This document shows, one piece after another, positions 1 through 7,980 of a DNA stretch of 64,000 bases (positions within the stretch are counted from its first letter, which is position 1; each line of letters opens with the position of its first letter). The stretch covers positions 35,793-99,792 of the forward strand of contig JAETUG010000007.1 of the NCBI GenBank assembly GCA_021768705.1, in the 5' to 3' direction. Source of the DNA: Bacillota bacterium. Lineage in GTDB: Bacteria > Bacillota > Clostridia > Lachnospirales > Anaerotignaceae. The notes below the pieces were generated by a model. The model did no database searches and was not told where the DNA came from. It saw nothing but the letters and a program-made list of their open reading frames with translations. Position numbers and translations under genes: made by a program.

Positions 1-35
1 CAGTGGGGAAGCGCAGATAGAAAGAAGGAGTGTAT

Positions 36-899
36 ATGCCTGAAATATGGTTTCCCAATTTAGGGATCGAGATCGCCCATCTGGACAGAGTGGCGTTCAC
101 GATCTTTGGAAAAAATGTATATTGGTATGGTATTTTCATCGGTTTGGCGGTCATCATTGGTGTTGGCATGGCCATGAAGGAAGCAAAGCGCACGGGGCAG
201 AATCCGGATATGTATGTGGATTTTGTCATCTATGCCTTGATTTTCGCCATCATTTGCGCCAGACTGTATTATGTTATTTTCTCCTGGGATTTTTACAGTG
301 CCCATCCGGAAAAGATATTTGCACTTCGGGAAGGCGGTCTTGCCATTTATGGCGGTATCATCGGCGCAGTGCTGACGGCTATCGTTTATTGTAAAAAGAA
401 GAAGGTCAATTTTTGGCTTTTAGGGGATACTACGGCTCCTTGCATTGCTTTTGGACAGATGCTGGGCAGATGGGGCAACTTTTTCAACAGAGAAGCCTTT
501 GGCGGCTTTACCAATGGCCCTTTTGCCATGCGGCTGCAGGTGGCACAGGTGCGTGCCGGCGATATTTCGAGTCAGGTGATGGACAACATCATGAATTTCG
601 GCGGCGTGGATTATATTCAGGTGCATCCGACATTCTTGTATGAATCCCTTTGGAATCTGTGCTTGTTTATCATTTTAATGACGCTTCGCCCGAAAAAGAA
701 ATTTGACGGACAGATTTTAGGGCTGTATTTCCTGGGCTATGCCCTGGGGCGTGTCTGGATTGAAGGACTGCGGACAGACCAGCTGACGATCGGCCCTTTT
801 GCGGTGAGCCAGCTGCTTTCGGCGGTGTTGATCGTGGCTTCAGTGGCATTCCTGATCTGGAAGAGCAAAAAAGAAAAAGAGAAAAACGTAACGGAATAA
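36..899 (+). CDS. lgt: Prolipoprotein diacylglyceryl transferase
   Basis: Integral membrane enzyme that moves diacylglycerol from phosphatidylglycerol onto the lipobox cysteine of prolipoproteins, the first step of lipoprotein maturation. About 287 aa, normal for Lgt, with several hydrophobic segments. The Lgt signature GRWGNFFNREAFGG lies at about residues 144-157 and the family motif HPTFLYE near 197. AAGGAG at 25-30 fits the ATG at 36; an in-frame GTG at 30 overlaps this ribosome site and is unlikely. Several putative lipoproteins in this window (4258, 7981, 19118, 22230, 39475, 48501) would be substrates. A short frame ending in TAG at 18-20 may be the tail of an upstream gene. Strong call. 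Confidence 0.97.
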   Translation: MPEIWFPNLGIEIAHLDRVAFTIFGKNVYWYGIFIGLAVIIGVGMAMKEAKRTGQNPDMYVDFVIYALIFAIICARLYYVIFSWDFYSAHPEKIFALREGGLAIYGGIIGAVLTAIVYCKKKKVNFWLLGDTTAPCIAFGQMLGRWGNFFNREAFGGFTNGPFAMRLQVAQVRAGDISSQVMDNIMNFGGVDYIQVHPTFLYESLWNLCLFIILMTLRPKKKFDGQILGLYFLGYALGRVWIEGLRTDQLTIGPFAVSQLLSAVLIVASVAFLIWKSKKEKEKNVTE

Positions 900-906
900 A
901 CAGAAA

Positions 907-928
907 CTGCCCTGCCTTCGGGTGGGGC
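907..928 (+). other. UUCG-tetraloop hairpin after lgt
   Basis: GCCCTGCC-TTCG-GGTGGGGC forms a compact stem with a stable UUCG loop between lgt and the ABC-F gene. No run of T follows, so it may be a weak terminator or RNA-stability element, allowing read-through. Confidence 0.35.
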
Positions 929-954
929 ATCTTCATTACATAGGAGTGTTTGCA

Positions 955-2862
955 ATGGTTTTATTGACAGCGGAAAATATCAGAAAAAGCTATGGCACAA
1001 GGGTGATCTTCGATGATATTTCCTTCAGCATCCATGAAGGAGATAAGATCGGCGTCATCGGTGTCAATGGCACAGGGAAATCTACGTTACTGAAGATTAT
1101 CGCCGGAGTGGATCAGGCGGACAGCGGCACGATCATCACCATGAACGGGATGCGGATCGGCTATCTTTCCCAAAGTCCTTTGTTTGTGGAGGGAACAACG
1201 GTTTTGCAGCAGGTGTTCCGTGGGGAAAATCCTCAGTTGGCGTTGGTGCGGGATTATGAGGAGACTATGGCGGCTCTGGCAAAGACCCCTGAAAGCGAAG
1301 GCTTGGTGAAAAAAGCGGCGGAACTGGCGGAAAAAATGGATAAGGCGGAAGCATGGTCTTTGGAAAGCGAAGCAAAGACAATTTTAACGAAGCTGGGCAT
1401 CTCCGATTTTACCCAGACAGTGGAGACCCTTTCCGGCGGACAGAAAAAGCGGGTGGCACTGGCGGCGGCATTGATTGCTCCGGTTGACCTGCTGATTTTG
1501 GACGAGCCTACCAACCATATCGATAATGATACCGTAGACTGGCTGGAAAAGCATCTGGAGAAGTATTCCAAAGCCCTCCTGATGGTGACCCACGACAGAT
1601 ATTTCCTTGACCGTGTTGCCAACCGCACATTGGAACTGGAAAAGGGTAAGATCTATTCCTATCAGGCCAATTATTCCAAATATCTGGAAATGAAGGCGGA
1701 ACGGGAAGAACTGATTGCTGCAGGGGAACGGAAACGGCAAAATTTTCTGCGGACAGAACTGGAATGGGTGCGGAGAGGAGCGCAGGCCAGAAGCACCAAG
1801 CAGAAGGCGAGACTGCAGCGGTTTGAAGAAATTTCTGCCATTCGTGCGCCGGAGGAAAAGCAGAGTGTGGAGCTTTCTTCTGTAGGCAGCAGATTAGGAA
1901 AAAAGACCATCGAGCTGCGGAATGTCAGCAAAGCTTACGATGGCAAAACCTATATTAAGGATTTCAGTTATATTATCCTGCGGGATGATCGTGTGGGCAT
2001 CATCGGGGAAAATGGCTGCGGCAAGTCTACCTTGTTGAATATTATGGCTGGCAGACTGCAGCCCGACAGCGGCCAGGTGGAACAGGGCGAGACCGTGAAG
2101 ATCGGCGTATTTGCCCAGGAAAATGTAGATATGGACGAAAACCAGAGGGTCATCGATTATATTCGGGATGAAGCGGAGATCATCCGCACAACGGACGGAC
2201 ATATCACCGCATCTCAGATGCTGGATAGATTCCTGTTCCCCCCTTCCATGCAGAGAGGGCCGATCTCTATCCTTTCCGGCGGGGAACGGCGGCGGCTGTA
2301 TCTTTGCCGTGTGCTGATGGGGGCACCCAATATTCTCTTTTTGGACGAGCCTACCAACGATTTGGACATTGAAACGCTGATGATTTTGGAGGATTATCTG
2401 GAGCATTTCAATGGGGCAGTGGTGGCGGTTTCCCACGACAGATATTTTCTGGATAAGACCATGGGACGTATCTTTGCTTTCCTTGGCAATGGAAATATCC
2501 GCCAGTATGAAGGTGGATATTCCGACTGCAAGGCAGCAAGGGAAAGAGAACTGCCTGCCTTTGAGGAAAAGACTGTGAAGGTGAAAAAGGAAGAAGCACC
2601 CAAGGAAAAGGTCAGTGGGCCCATCAAAAAAATGAGCTATAAAGACCAGCGGGAATATGATACCATCGGCGACGAGATCGCCGCTTTGGAAGAGAAGATT
2701 GCCAAGGCAGATGCGGAAATGGCGGCTTGTGCCACAGATTTTACCCGCCTGCAGGAGCTTTCCGCAGAAAAGGAAGCATTGGAAGAAAAGCTGGAGGAAC
2801 GAATGGAACGCTGGATGGAGCTGAGCGAGCTGGCGGAGGAAATTGAACGGAATAAGGGCTGA
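955..2862 (+). CDS. ABC-F family ATPase (Uup/YfmR-like)
   Basis: Soluble tandem ATPase of the ABC-F class, which acts on ribosomes rather than in transport. 635 aa from the ATG at 955, which has AGGAG at 942-946; a longer frame starting at 922 lacks a ribosome site. Domain 1 has Walker A GVNGTGKST (about 36-44), signature LSGGQKKR (about 159) and Walker B LLILDEPTNHID (about 178). Domain 2 has GENGCGKST (about 352), LSGGERRR (about 440) and LFLDEPTNDLD (about 460). A charged linker lies between them, and residues about 555-635 form a coiled coil starting KKMSYKDQREYD, as in the Uup/YfmR C-terminal domain. There are no membrane segments. A housekeeping translation factor is likelier than a dedicated antibiotic-resistance protein. 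Confidence 0.93.
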   Translation: MVLLTAENIRKSYGTRVIFDDISFSIHEGDKIGVIGVNGTGKSTLLKIIAGVDQADSGTIITMNGMRIGYLSQSPLFVEGTTVLQQVFRGENPQLALVRDYEETMAALAKTPESEGLVKKAAELAEKMDKAEAWSLESEAKTILTKLGISDFTQTVETLSGGQKKRVALAAALIAPVDLLILDEPTNHIDNDTVDWLEKHLEKYSKALLMVTHDRYFLDRVANRTLELEKGKIYSYQANYSKYLEMKAEREELIAAGERKRQNFLRTELEWVRRGAQARSTKQKARLQRFEEISAIRAPEEKQSVELSSVGSRLGKKTIELRNVSKAYDGKTYIKDFSYIILRDDRVGIIGENGCGKSTLLNIMAGRLQPDSGQVEQGETVKIGVFAQENVDMDENQRVIDYIRDEAEIIRTTDGHITASQMLDRFLFPPSMQRGPISILSGGERRRLYLCRVLMGAPNILFLDEPTNDLDIETLMILEDYLEHFNGAVVAVSHDRYFLDKTMGRIFAFLGNGNIRQYEGGYSDCKAARERELPAFEEKTVKVKKEEAPKEKVSGPIKKMSYKDQREYDTIGDEIAALEEKIAKADAEMAACATDFTRLQELSAEKEALEEKLEERMERWMELSELAEEIERNKG

Positions 2863-2874
2863 TCTTGCCGCCTA

Positions 2875-2903
2875 TTGCAAAAAACGCGTTTTTTTGGTAA
2901 ACT
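2875..2903 (+). promoter_or_regulatory. Candidate sigma-A promoter for the CBS-domain gene
   Basis: TTGCAA (2875-2880), 17 bp, then TAAACT (2898-2903). The -10 is imperfect. The spacer contains the self-complementary run AAAACGCGTTTT. Confidence 0.35.
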
Positions 2904-2934
2904 TAATAGATATGATTAAAAATAGAGTGTTTGA

Positions 2935-4200
2935 ATGATTTGGAGAGTGATGACCGTGGACGGTAGTCCGGTGTTGATTGGCTTATTGTTATTTTTAGTA
3001 TGTTGTTCTGCGTTTTTTTCCGCATCGGAAACGGCGCTGACGTCCCTGAGCAAGATCCGCCTGCGCAATATGGTGGACGAGCATGTGAAAAATGCAGATC
3101 TGATCATGAAGCTATTGGAAGATCCCAATCGCCTGCTCAGTTCGATCCTGGTGGGGAATAATCTGGTGAACAACGGCGCATCTGCCCTGACGACAGCCCT
3201 TGCTATTCAGTTGTTCCATGGGAATACAGGCAACGGTGCGGGGATCGCAACCATCATTATCACCATTATCATTCTGATTTTTGGTGAGATCACCCCCAAG
3301 ACGATTGCAGCCCAGAAAGCGGAAAAGGTAGCCCTGCTCGTTGTAAAGATCATTGCAGGCTGTGTGTTTATCTTCCGTCCTGTGGTGGCGGTGCTGAATG
3401 TGGCTACAGGCGGTCTGATCCGTCTGTGCGGCTGTGACCCCGATGAAAGATCCCCTTTGATCACAGAAGCAGAGCTGAAAACGATCGTAAATGTGAGCCA
3501 TGAGGAAGGCGTTCTGGAATCGGATGAAAGAACCATGATCAACAATGTGTTCGATTTTGGAGATTCTAAAGCCAGGGACGTTATGACCCCCAGAACGGAT
3601 ATCGTTGCAGTGCCTTTGGATGTGACCTATGAGGAATATGTGCGTTTGGTGCAGGAAGAAGGCTTCTCCCGTATGCCTGTTTATGGGGAAGACTTGGATG
3701 ATATCGTGGGTATTATGTATGTAAAGGACGTATTTTTTCTGAATGAAGCAGATTTTTCTGCGGAAAAATTCATGCGGGAACCCTTTTTCACCTATGAAAG
3801 CAAGCCTTTGGATGAGCTGCTGGCAGAATTGAAAAACAGCCGACTGGCTGTTGCGGTGGTTCTGGATGAATACGGCGGTACTTCCGGTATGATTACCACA
3901 GAGGATATCGTAGAAGAGATCGTCGGTGAGATCGAGGATGAATATGATGATGAAGAAGAGGAGATCGAAGTCATCAAAGATAACGAATTTGTGGTAGACG
4001 GCAGCACCCGTCTGGAGGATTTCAACGAAATGGTGGGCACAGAGCTGGAAAGCGAAGAAGTGGATACCATCGCCGGATATATCTTGCTGCTGCTGGGCAA
4101 TTTCCCCGAAAGCGGACAGGAGATCGAAACAGAAGGGCTGCGCATCATTGTAGAGGAAATGGATAAAAAACGAATCGAAAAATTACGTGTTTATAAATAA
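2935..4200 (+). CDS. CorC/HlyC-type CBS-domain membrane protein (DUF21/CNNM)
   Basis: Membrane protein of the CNNM/CorC family, members of which export Mg2+ or related divalent cations; older annotation calls them hemolysins. 421 aa. The N-terminal DUF21 domain (about 1-190) begins with a helix containing SAFFSASETALTSL, a family hallmark, and has several membrane helices. A CBS pair follows (about 205-330, with DVMTPRTDIVAVP and AVVLDEYGGTSGMIT), then the CorC_HlyC C-terminal domain. The ATG at 2935 has little upstream complementarity; an ATG at 2950 preceded by GGAG could be the real start and would remove five residues. It ends at a strong terminator facing the next gene. The substrate cannot be read from sequence. 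Confidence 0.92.
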   Translation: MIWRVMTVDGSPVLIGLLLFLVCCSAFFSASETALTSLSKIRLRNMVDEHVKNADLIMKLLEDPNRLLSSILVGNNLVNNGASALTTALAIQLFHGNTGNGAGIATIIITIIILIFGEITPKTIAAQKAEKVALLVVKIIAGCVFIFRPVVAVLNVATGGLIRLCGCDPDERSPLITEAELKTIVNVSHEEGVLESDERTMINNVFDFGDSKARDVMTPRTDIVAVPLDVTYEEYVRLVQEEGFSRMPVYGEDLDDIVGIMYVKDVFFLNEADFSAEKFMREPFFTYESKPLDELLAELKNSRLAVAVVLDEYGGTSGMITTEDIVEEIVGEIEDEYDDEEEEIEVIKDNEFVVDGSTRLEDFNEMVGTELESEEVDTIAGYILLLLGNFPESGQEIETEGLRIIVEEMDKKRIEKLRVYK

Positions 4201-4207
4201 GCAATCA

Positions 4208-4253
4208 AAAAGAAGCTGCAAAACCTATTTTGGCTCGCAGCTTCTTTTCTTTT
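4208..4253. terminator. Bidirectional intrinsic terminator
   Basis: AAGAAGCTGC (4210-4219) pairs with GCAGCTTCTT (4237-4246). A-rich on one side and T-rich on the other, it serves both the CBS gene (+) and the convergent lipoprotein gene (-). Confidence 0.85.
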
Positions 4254-4257
4254 ATCA

Positions 4258-5295
4258 TCATTCAGTTTTGCCGATGGTCTTTAGCATGGTTTCTGTGGTC
4301 TCCATATAGTAAGATGCATCCTGCATGCCTTCGATCTTCAGTTCGGCGGGCATCCCCTTGCTGTCTACGAAGATGGTCGTAGGCAGACCGTTCAGGTTAT
4401 CCATGATCCAACCTGCCAGATTCTGGTCGGGCATGATGCCTGTGAAGGTAACACCGGCTTTTTTATAAGCATCTGCAACTGCTTTTTCTGCTTTTTCACC
4501 GGGGGTATCGATGACTACCTGAATGAAGTTTACGTTCGGGTGTTTTTTCTGCAGGTCTTTGTAGAAGGTTTCCAGGGTATCCAGTTCGTTGATGCCTTCT
4601 TCTTCGCAGTAGCTTGCCCAGAAATTCACAATCGTCATATCGTAATCATAAAAAGCAGTGGTTGTGATGGGGTCGCCCTCCAAAGTATTTGTGATGAAGT
4701 TCAGGTATTTGCCGTTTTCTTCTGCTGCATCAATGACAGCCTGTTCATTGGGCATAGAAATTTCAATGCTTTCTTTCAATTCAGGCAGGTATTCTTCCAG
4801 ATTGCGGAAGGTTTTCTGGGCATCGTCGGAGAAATGGTCGATACCGGAAGCGTAATCTGTCATAAAGTAGAAGTGGAAATTGCCTTCCACGCCGATTTCT
4901 TCTACGTTGTTGAACAACGCCAGTTCTTTTTTCACTGTTTCCGTTTCCAGATTTTCAGCCTTTACCACCAAGAATTCCACGATGGGGGTCATCAGCTCTT
5001 CCACGGGAACGGTGGAGTCTGTATCGTTCAGATCAGCCATATTTTCGTCTGGCGCATAATTATACTGCACCTTGGCAAAGATTTCGCCGCTGGCATCTAC
5101 GAAGGAAATGGGGATCAAATTTGCATTTTCTGTTTCTACCCAAGCATCGGGGATGGTATAGGAAAGACCACATTCCTCCAGTTCGAATTCTGTCTGGATT
5201 TCATGGGGGGCTTCCTCTGCGGTGTTATCCTTTCCACAGCCGGCTGCGCCGAAAAGCAGTATCATTGCCAAAAGCAGGGCAAGTTTCTTTCTCAT
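4258..5295 (-). CDS. Lipoprotein with TlpA-like thioredoxin fold, single active-site Cys
   Basis: 345-aa predicted lipoprotein. The start at 5295 has AGGAGG at 5304-5309 (8-nt spacing) and gives MRKKLALLLAMILLFGAAGC with the lipid-acceptor Cys at residue 20. Residues about 30-200 form a domain I do not recognise. The C-terminal third resembles TlpA/ResA redox proteins: IVNFWASYCEEEG replaces the usual WAxWCxxC, followed by a central strand and GLPTTIFVD, which carries the cis-Pro. The second cysteine of CxxC is replaced by Glu, so normal disulfide exchange looks impossible. It may act as a thiol-binding, peroxidatic or purely structural domain. It is monocistronic, divergent from the two-component system, and has its own promoter at 5338-5366. 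Confidence 0.8.
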   Translation of the reverse strand: MRKKLALLLAMILLFGAAGCGKDNTAEEAPHEIQTEFELEECGLSYTIPDAWVETENANLIPISFVDASGEIFAKVQYNYAPDENMADLNDTDSTVPVEELMTPIVEFLVVKAENLETETVKKELALFNNVEEIGVEGNFHFYFMTDYASGIDHFSDDAQKTFRNLEEYLPELKESIEISMPNEQAVIDAAEENGKYLNFITNTLEGDPITTTAFYDYDMTIVNFWASYCEEEGINELDTLETFYKDLQKKHPNVNFIQVVIDTPGEKAEKAVADAYKKAGVTFTGIMPDQNLAGWIMDNLNGLPTTIFVDSKGMPAELKIEGMQDASYYMETTETMLKTIGKTE

Positions 5296-5337
5296 TCTTA
5301 AAACCTCCTGTATTCTGTTGTGTTTTGTCTGGATAAT

Positions 5338-5366
5338 ATTATATCGGAAAATATTTTTATCCGCAA
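5338..5366 (-). promoter_or_regulatory. Sigma-A promoter of the thioredoxin-fold lipoprotein
   Basis: On the minus strand, TTGCGG (5366-5361), 17 bp, TATAAT (5343-5338), about 40 bp before the start codon. Confidence 0.6.
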
Positions 5367-5533
5367 CCGAAAGAGGGAAAGTATGGAAGAAAACTGCGGA
5401 AAAAATCGATTTTAATCTTTTTCTAATCTGTTTCGAAGAGATATTTAAAGAGAAAAAACCATACTGGAGGCAGACAAAAAGCCATAGTATTGGTATACTG
5501 TAGAAAAATGAAACCTTTGGAGGAAGTGAGGAT

Positions 5534-6217
5534 ATGGAGCGAAAAAAGATTCTTCTGGTGGAAGATGAGGTCAAGCTGGCTCGTTTTGTGGAACTGGAAT
5601 TGAAATATGAAGGCTATGATGTCACCGTCTGCCATGATGGCAGAGAGGGCATGAATCAGATCACCAATGGGGAATTTGACATGATTCTGCTGGACTTGAT
5701 GCTACCCGGCTTGACGGGGATCGAAATTTGCCGCCGTGTGCGTAAATTTTCCCAGATTCCCATCATCATGCTGACAGCCAAGGATGAAGTGATGGATAAG
5801 GTGGCAGGGCTGGACAGCGGTGCCGATGATTACCTGACGAAGCCCTTTGCCATCGAAGAGCTGCTGGCACGCATGCGGGTAGCCTTCAAGCATTGCGAAG
5901 GCACCAAGACGAAAAAGACTATTTTACAGGTACAGGACTTGGAGATCGATACGGAAAAGCGCATGGTGACCGTTGGCGGCAAGGTAGTCGATCTGACCAA
6001 AAAGGAATTTGAACTGCTGAGCTATCTGGTGCAGAATAAAAATATCGCCCTGAGCCGAGAGCAGATTTTGAACGAGGTATGGGGCTATAGTTATATCGGT
6101 GAGACCAACGTGGTGGATGTTTATATCCGCTATCTGCGCTCAAAGATTGACGAAGCCTTTGGGAAAAAGTATATCCTGACGATCCGAGGGGTAGGTTATT
6201 ATGTCAAAGACGAATAA
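5534..6217 (+). CDS. OmpR-family response regulator
   Basis: DNA-binding response regulator of 227 aa. The receiver domain (1-118) has the acidic pocket VEDE, phospho-acceptor D54 in ILLDLMLPG, the switch Thr in MLTAKDE and Lys in DYLTKPF. The C-terminal winged-helix domain (about 130-225) contains KEFELLSYLV and the recognition region ending YIRYLRSKID. The ATG at 5534 follows GGAGG at 5519-5523. It overlaps the downstream histidine kinase gene by 17 bp, so the pair is translationally coupled. Architecture is ArlR/YycF-like, but the stimulus and targets cannot be inferred. A possible -10 (TATACT, 5494-5499) lies 35 bp upstream. Confidence 0.93.
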   Translation: MERKKILLVEDEVKLARFVELELKYEGYDVTVCHDGREGMNQITNGEFDMILLDLMLPGLTGIEICRRVRKFSQIPIIMLTAKDEVMDKVAGLDSGADDYLTKPFAIEELLARMRVAFKHCEGTKTKKTILQVQDLEIDTEKRMVTVGGKVVDLTKKEFELLSYLVQNKNIALSREQILNEVWGYSYIGETNVVDVYIRYLRSKIDEAFGKKYILTIRGVGYYVKDE

Positions 6218-7754
6218 AGATGGACTGGTGGGCAGCATACAGCATATGGCCATCGCCAAACGTATCACTTTGCTGTACAGCGGCATTTTTTCCCTGTCTT
6301 TGCTGGTCATCAGTGTTTTTATGGCACTGAATCTTTCCGGATTGCAGCAGGCAGAAATGCGCAGACAGCTGCAGGCTACGATTTCTAATATTCAAAACTA
6401 TCTGGAATCGGGGAAAAACCTAAGTGAAGAAGCATTAAGAGAACTTTTACAGGATAAATATGTAGAAGTCAGTGTTTTCAGCTTTGCAGAAAATCAAGTA
6501 TACAATAGCTATACAGGAGAAGCACCTCCGTTTATTTTTCGACCGGAAATGGGAAAAAACAGAGGGCAGAGCGGGGAAGATGAGGATTTTTTCAAGGATT
6601 CGCCGATGCTGAAGGAAAACGAACTGTATCAGGAGGGGTATCAGATTGATGTGAGCCGGGAAAACAAGGGCGGCAGCATGGAATATATCCTGAAAAACGA
6701 GACAGACCAGCAGTTTATGCTGATCACCAATCACTTCCGTACAGAACGGGGGGGCTATCGGATCCAAGCCTTCAAGATGTTGGGCGATGGCGGCTATATC
6801 ATGCGGAATTTCCTGATGAAAATGCTGTTGGTGGATATTTTGGGGATCTGTTGCGCATTCCTGATCGGGAGATATATCAGCCGCAGGATGCTGAAACCGG
6901 TGGAAGCCATCCGCACGACGGCAGAGCGTATTTCCATCGAAGATTTGAGCCAGCGTATTTCCACGGAAGGCCCTGAGGATGAAATGAAGGAACTGACCAT
7001 CACCTTCAATTCCATGATCGACCGATTGGATACGGCTTTCCAGCGGCAGAATCAGTTTATTTCCGATGCTTCTCATGAGCTGCGTACGCCCATTGCAGTG
7101 ATTCAGGGCTATGCGAACCTCATCAACCGCTGGGGAAAAAGCGACCCCGAAGTTCTGCAGGAATCCATCGATTCTATTTTGACAGAGACAGACCATATGA
7201 GTGCCCTCATCCGTCAACTGCTTTTTTTGGCAAAAAGCGACCAGAGTAAGCTCAACGTGCAAAAAGCCAAGGTCTCTTTGAATGAGATCGCCGGAGAGTT
7301 GGTGCGGGAAATGACAATGTTGCAGGAGGACAGAATCATCACCTTTACAGCGGAGTCAGAGGTGGAGATTTTTGCAGATTATGACCTCATCAAGCAGCTT
7401 TTGTGGATACACGGAGAAAATGCGCTGAAATACTCCGGTGAAAAGATCGAAGTGAAGGTCTGGAAGGATCAGAAATGTGGCTATGTTTCCGTGCAGGATT
7501 ATGGTGTGGGGATCGCAATGGAGGACCTGCCCAAGATATTCGACCGTTTCTATCGGGTGGATAAATCCAGAAACAAAGAAATTTCAGGAACAGGCCTCGG
7601 CCTTGCCATTGCCCGCTGGATCGTGGACAGCCATGATGGGAATATTTTGGTGGAAAGCAAGGTGGGAGAAGGAACGGTATTTACCGATAAATTCCCTTTG
7701 TTTGCACCTGAAACGAAACCCACATCGAAATTGAAACAGAAAAAAGAACCCTAA
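6201..7754 (+). CDS. Membrane sensor histidine kinase
   Basis: Partner of the preceding regulator, 517 aa. Transmembrane helix 1 is at about 22-45. An extracytoplasmic sensor segment (about 46-200) is rich in charge and has no domain I recognise. Helix 2 is at about 205-228, then HAMP. HisKA carries phospho-acceptor H292 in SDASHELRTP. The ATPase domain has the N-box ENALKYS, G1 DYGVGI, F-box FDRFYRVD and G2 GTGLGLAIA. All catalytic motifs are intact. The overall plan is like ArlS. The gene starts inside the regulator's 3' end and finishes just before a clear terminator, so the two form a two-gene operon. Confidence 0.93.
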   Translation: MSKTNKDGLVGSIQHMAIAKRITLLYSGIFSLSLLVISVFMALNLSGLQQAEMRRQLQATISNIQNYLESGKNLSEEALRELLQDKYVEVSVFSFAENQVYNSYTGEAPPFIFRPEMGKNRGQSGEDEDFFKDSPMLKENELYQEGYQIDVSRENKGGSMEYILKNETDQQFMLITNHFRTERGGYRIQAFKMLGDGGYIMRNFLMKMLLVDILGICCAFLIGRYISRRMLKPVEAIRTTAERISIEDLSQRISTEGPEDEMKELTITFNSMIDRLDTAFQRQNQFISDASHELRTPIAVIQGYANLINRWGKSDPEVLQESIDSILTETDHMSALIRQLLFLAKSDQSKLNVQKAKVSLNEIAGELVREMTMLQEDRIITFTAESEVEIFADYDLIKQLLWIHGENALKYSGEKIEVKVWKDQKCGYVSVQDYGVGIAMEDLPKIFDRFYRVDKSRNKEISGTGLGLAIARWIVDSHDGNILVESKVGEGTVFTDKFPLFAPETKPTSKLKQKKEP

Positions 7755-7761
7755 ATGGATC

Positions 7762-7794
7762 AGGCTTGCGGAATTGTTTCTGCAAGCCTTTTTT
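7762..7794 (+). terminator. Terminator of the two-component operon
   Basis: GGCTTGC (7763-7769) pairs with GCAAGCC (7782-7788), followed by six T. Confidence 0.85.
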
Positions 7795-7980
7795 GCCGCA
7801 CTGAATCAGAAGGAAAAGGTATCTATGGTGCATTTCTTAAGAAATCTTTATTTTTTGGCAGATTTCTTGTGGGGGAGGGGCAATTTTGGTATAATATCTT
7901 CATGGGGCGGAGGAATATCTTTCTGGAAAGAGGTTTTCCAAACCAAATGCAAAAATAAGGATGAAAGAGGGGGAATAGGT

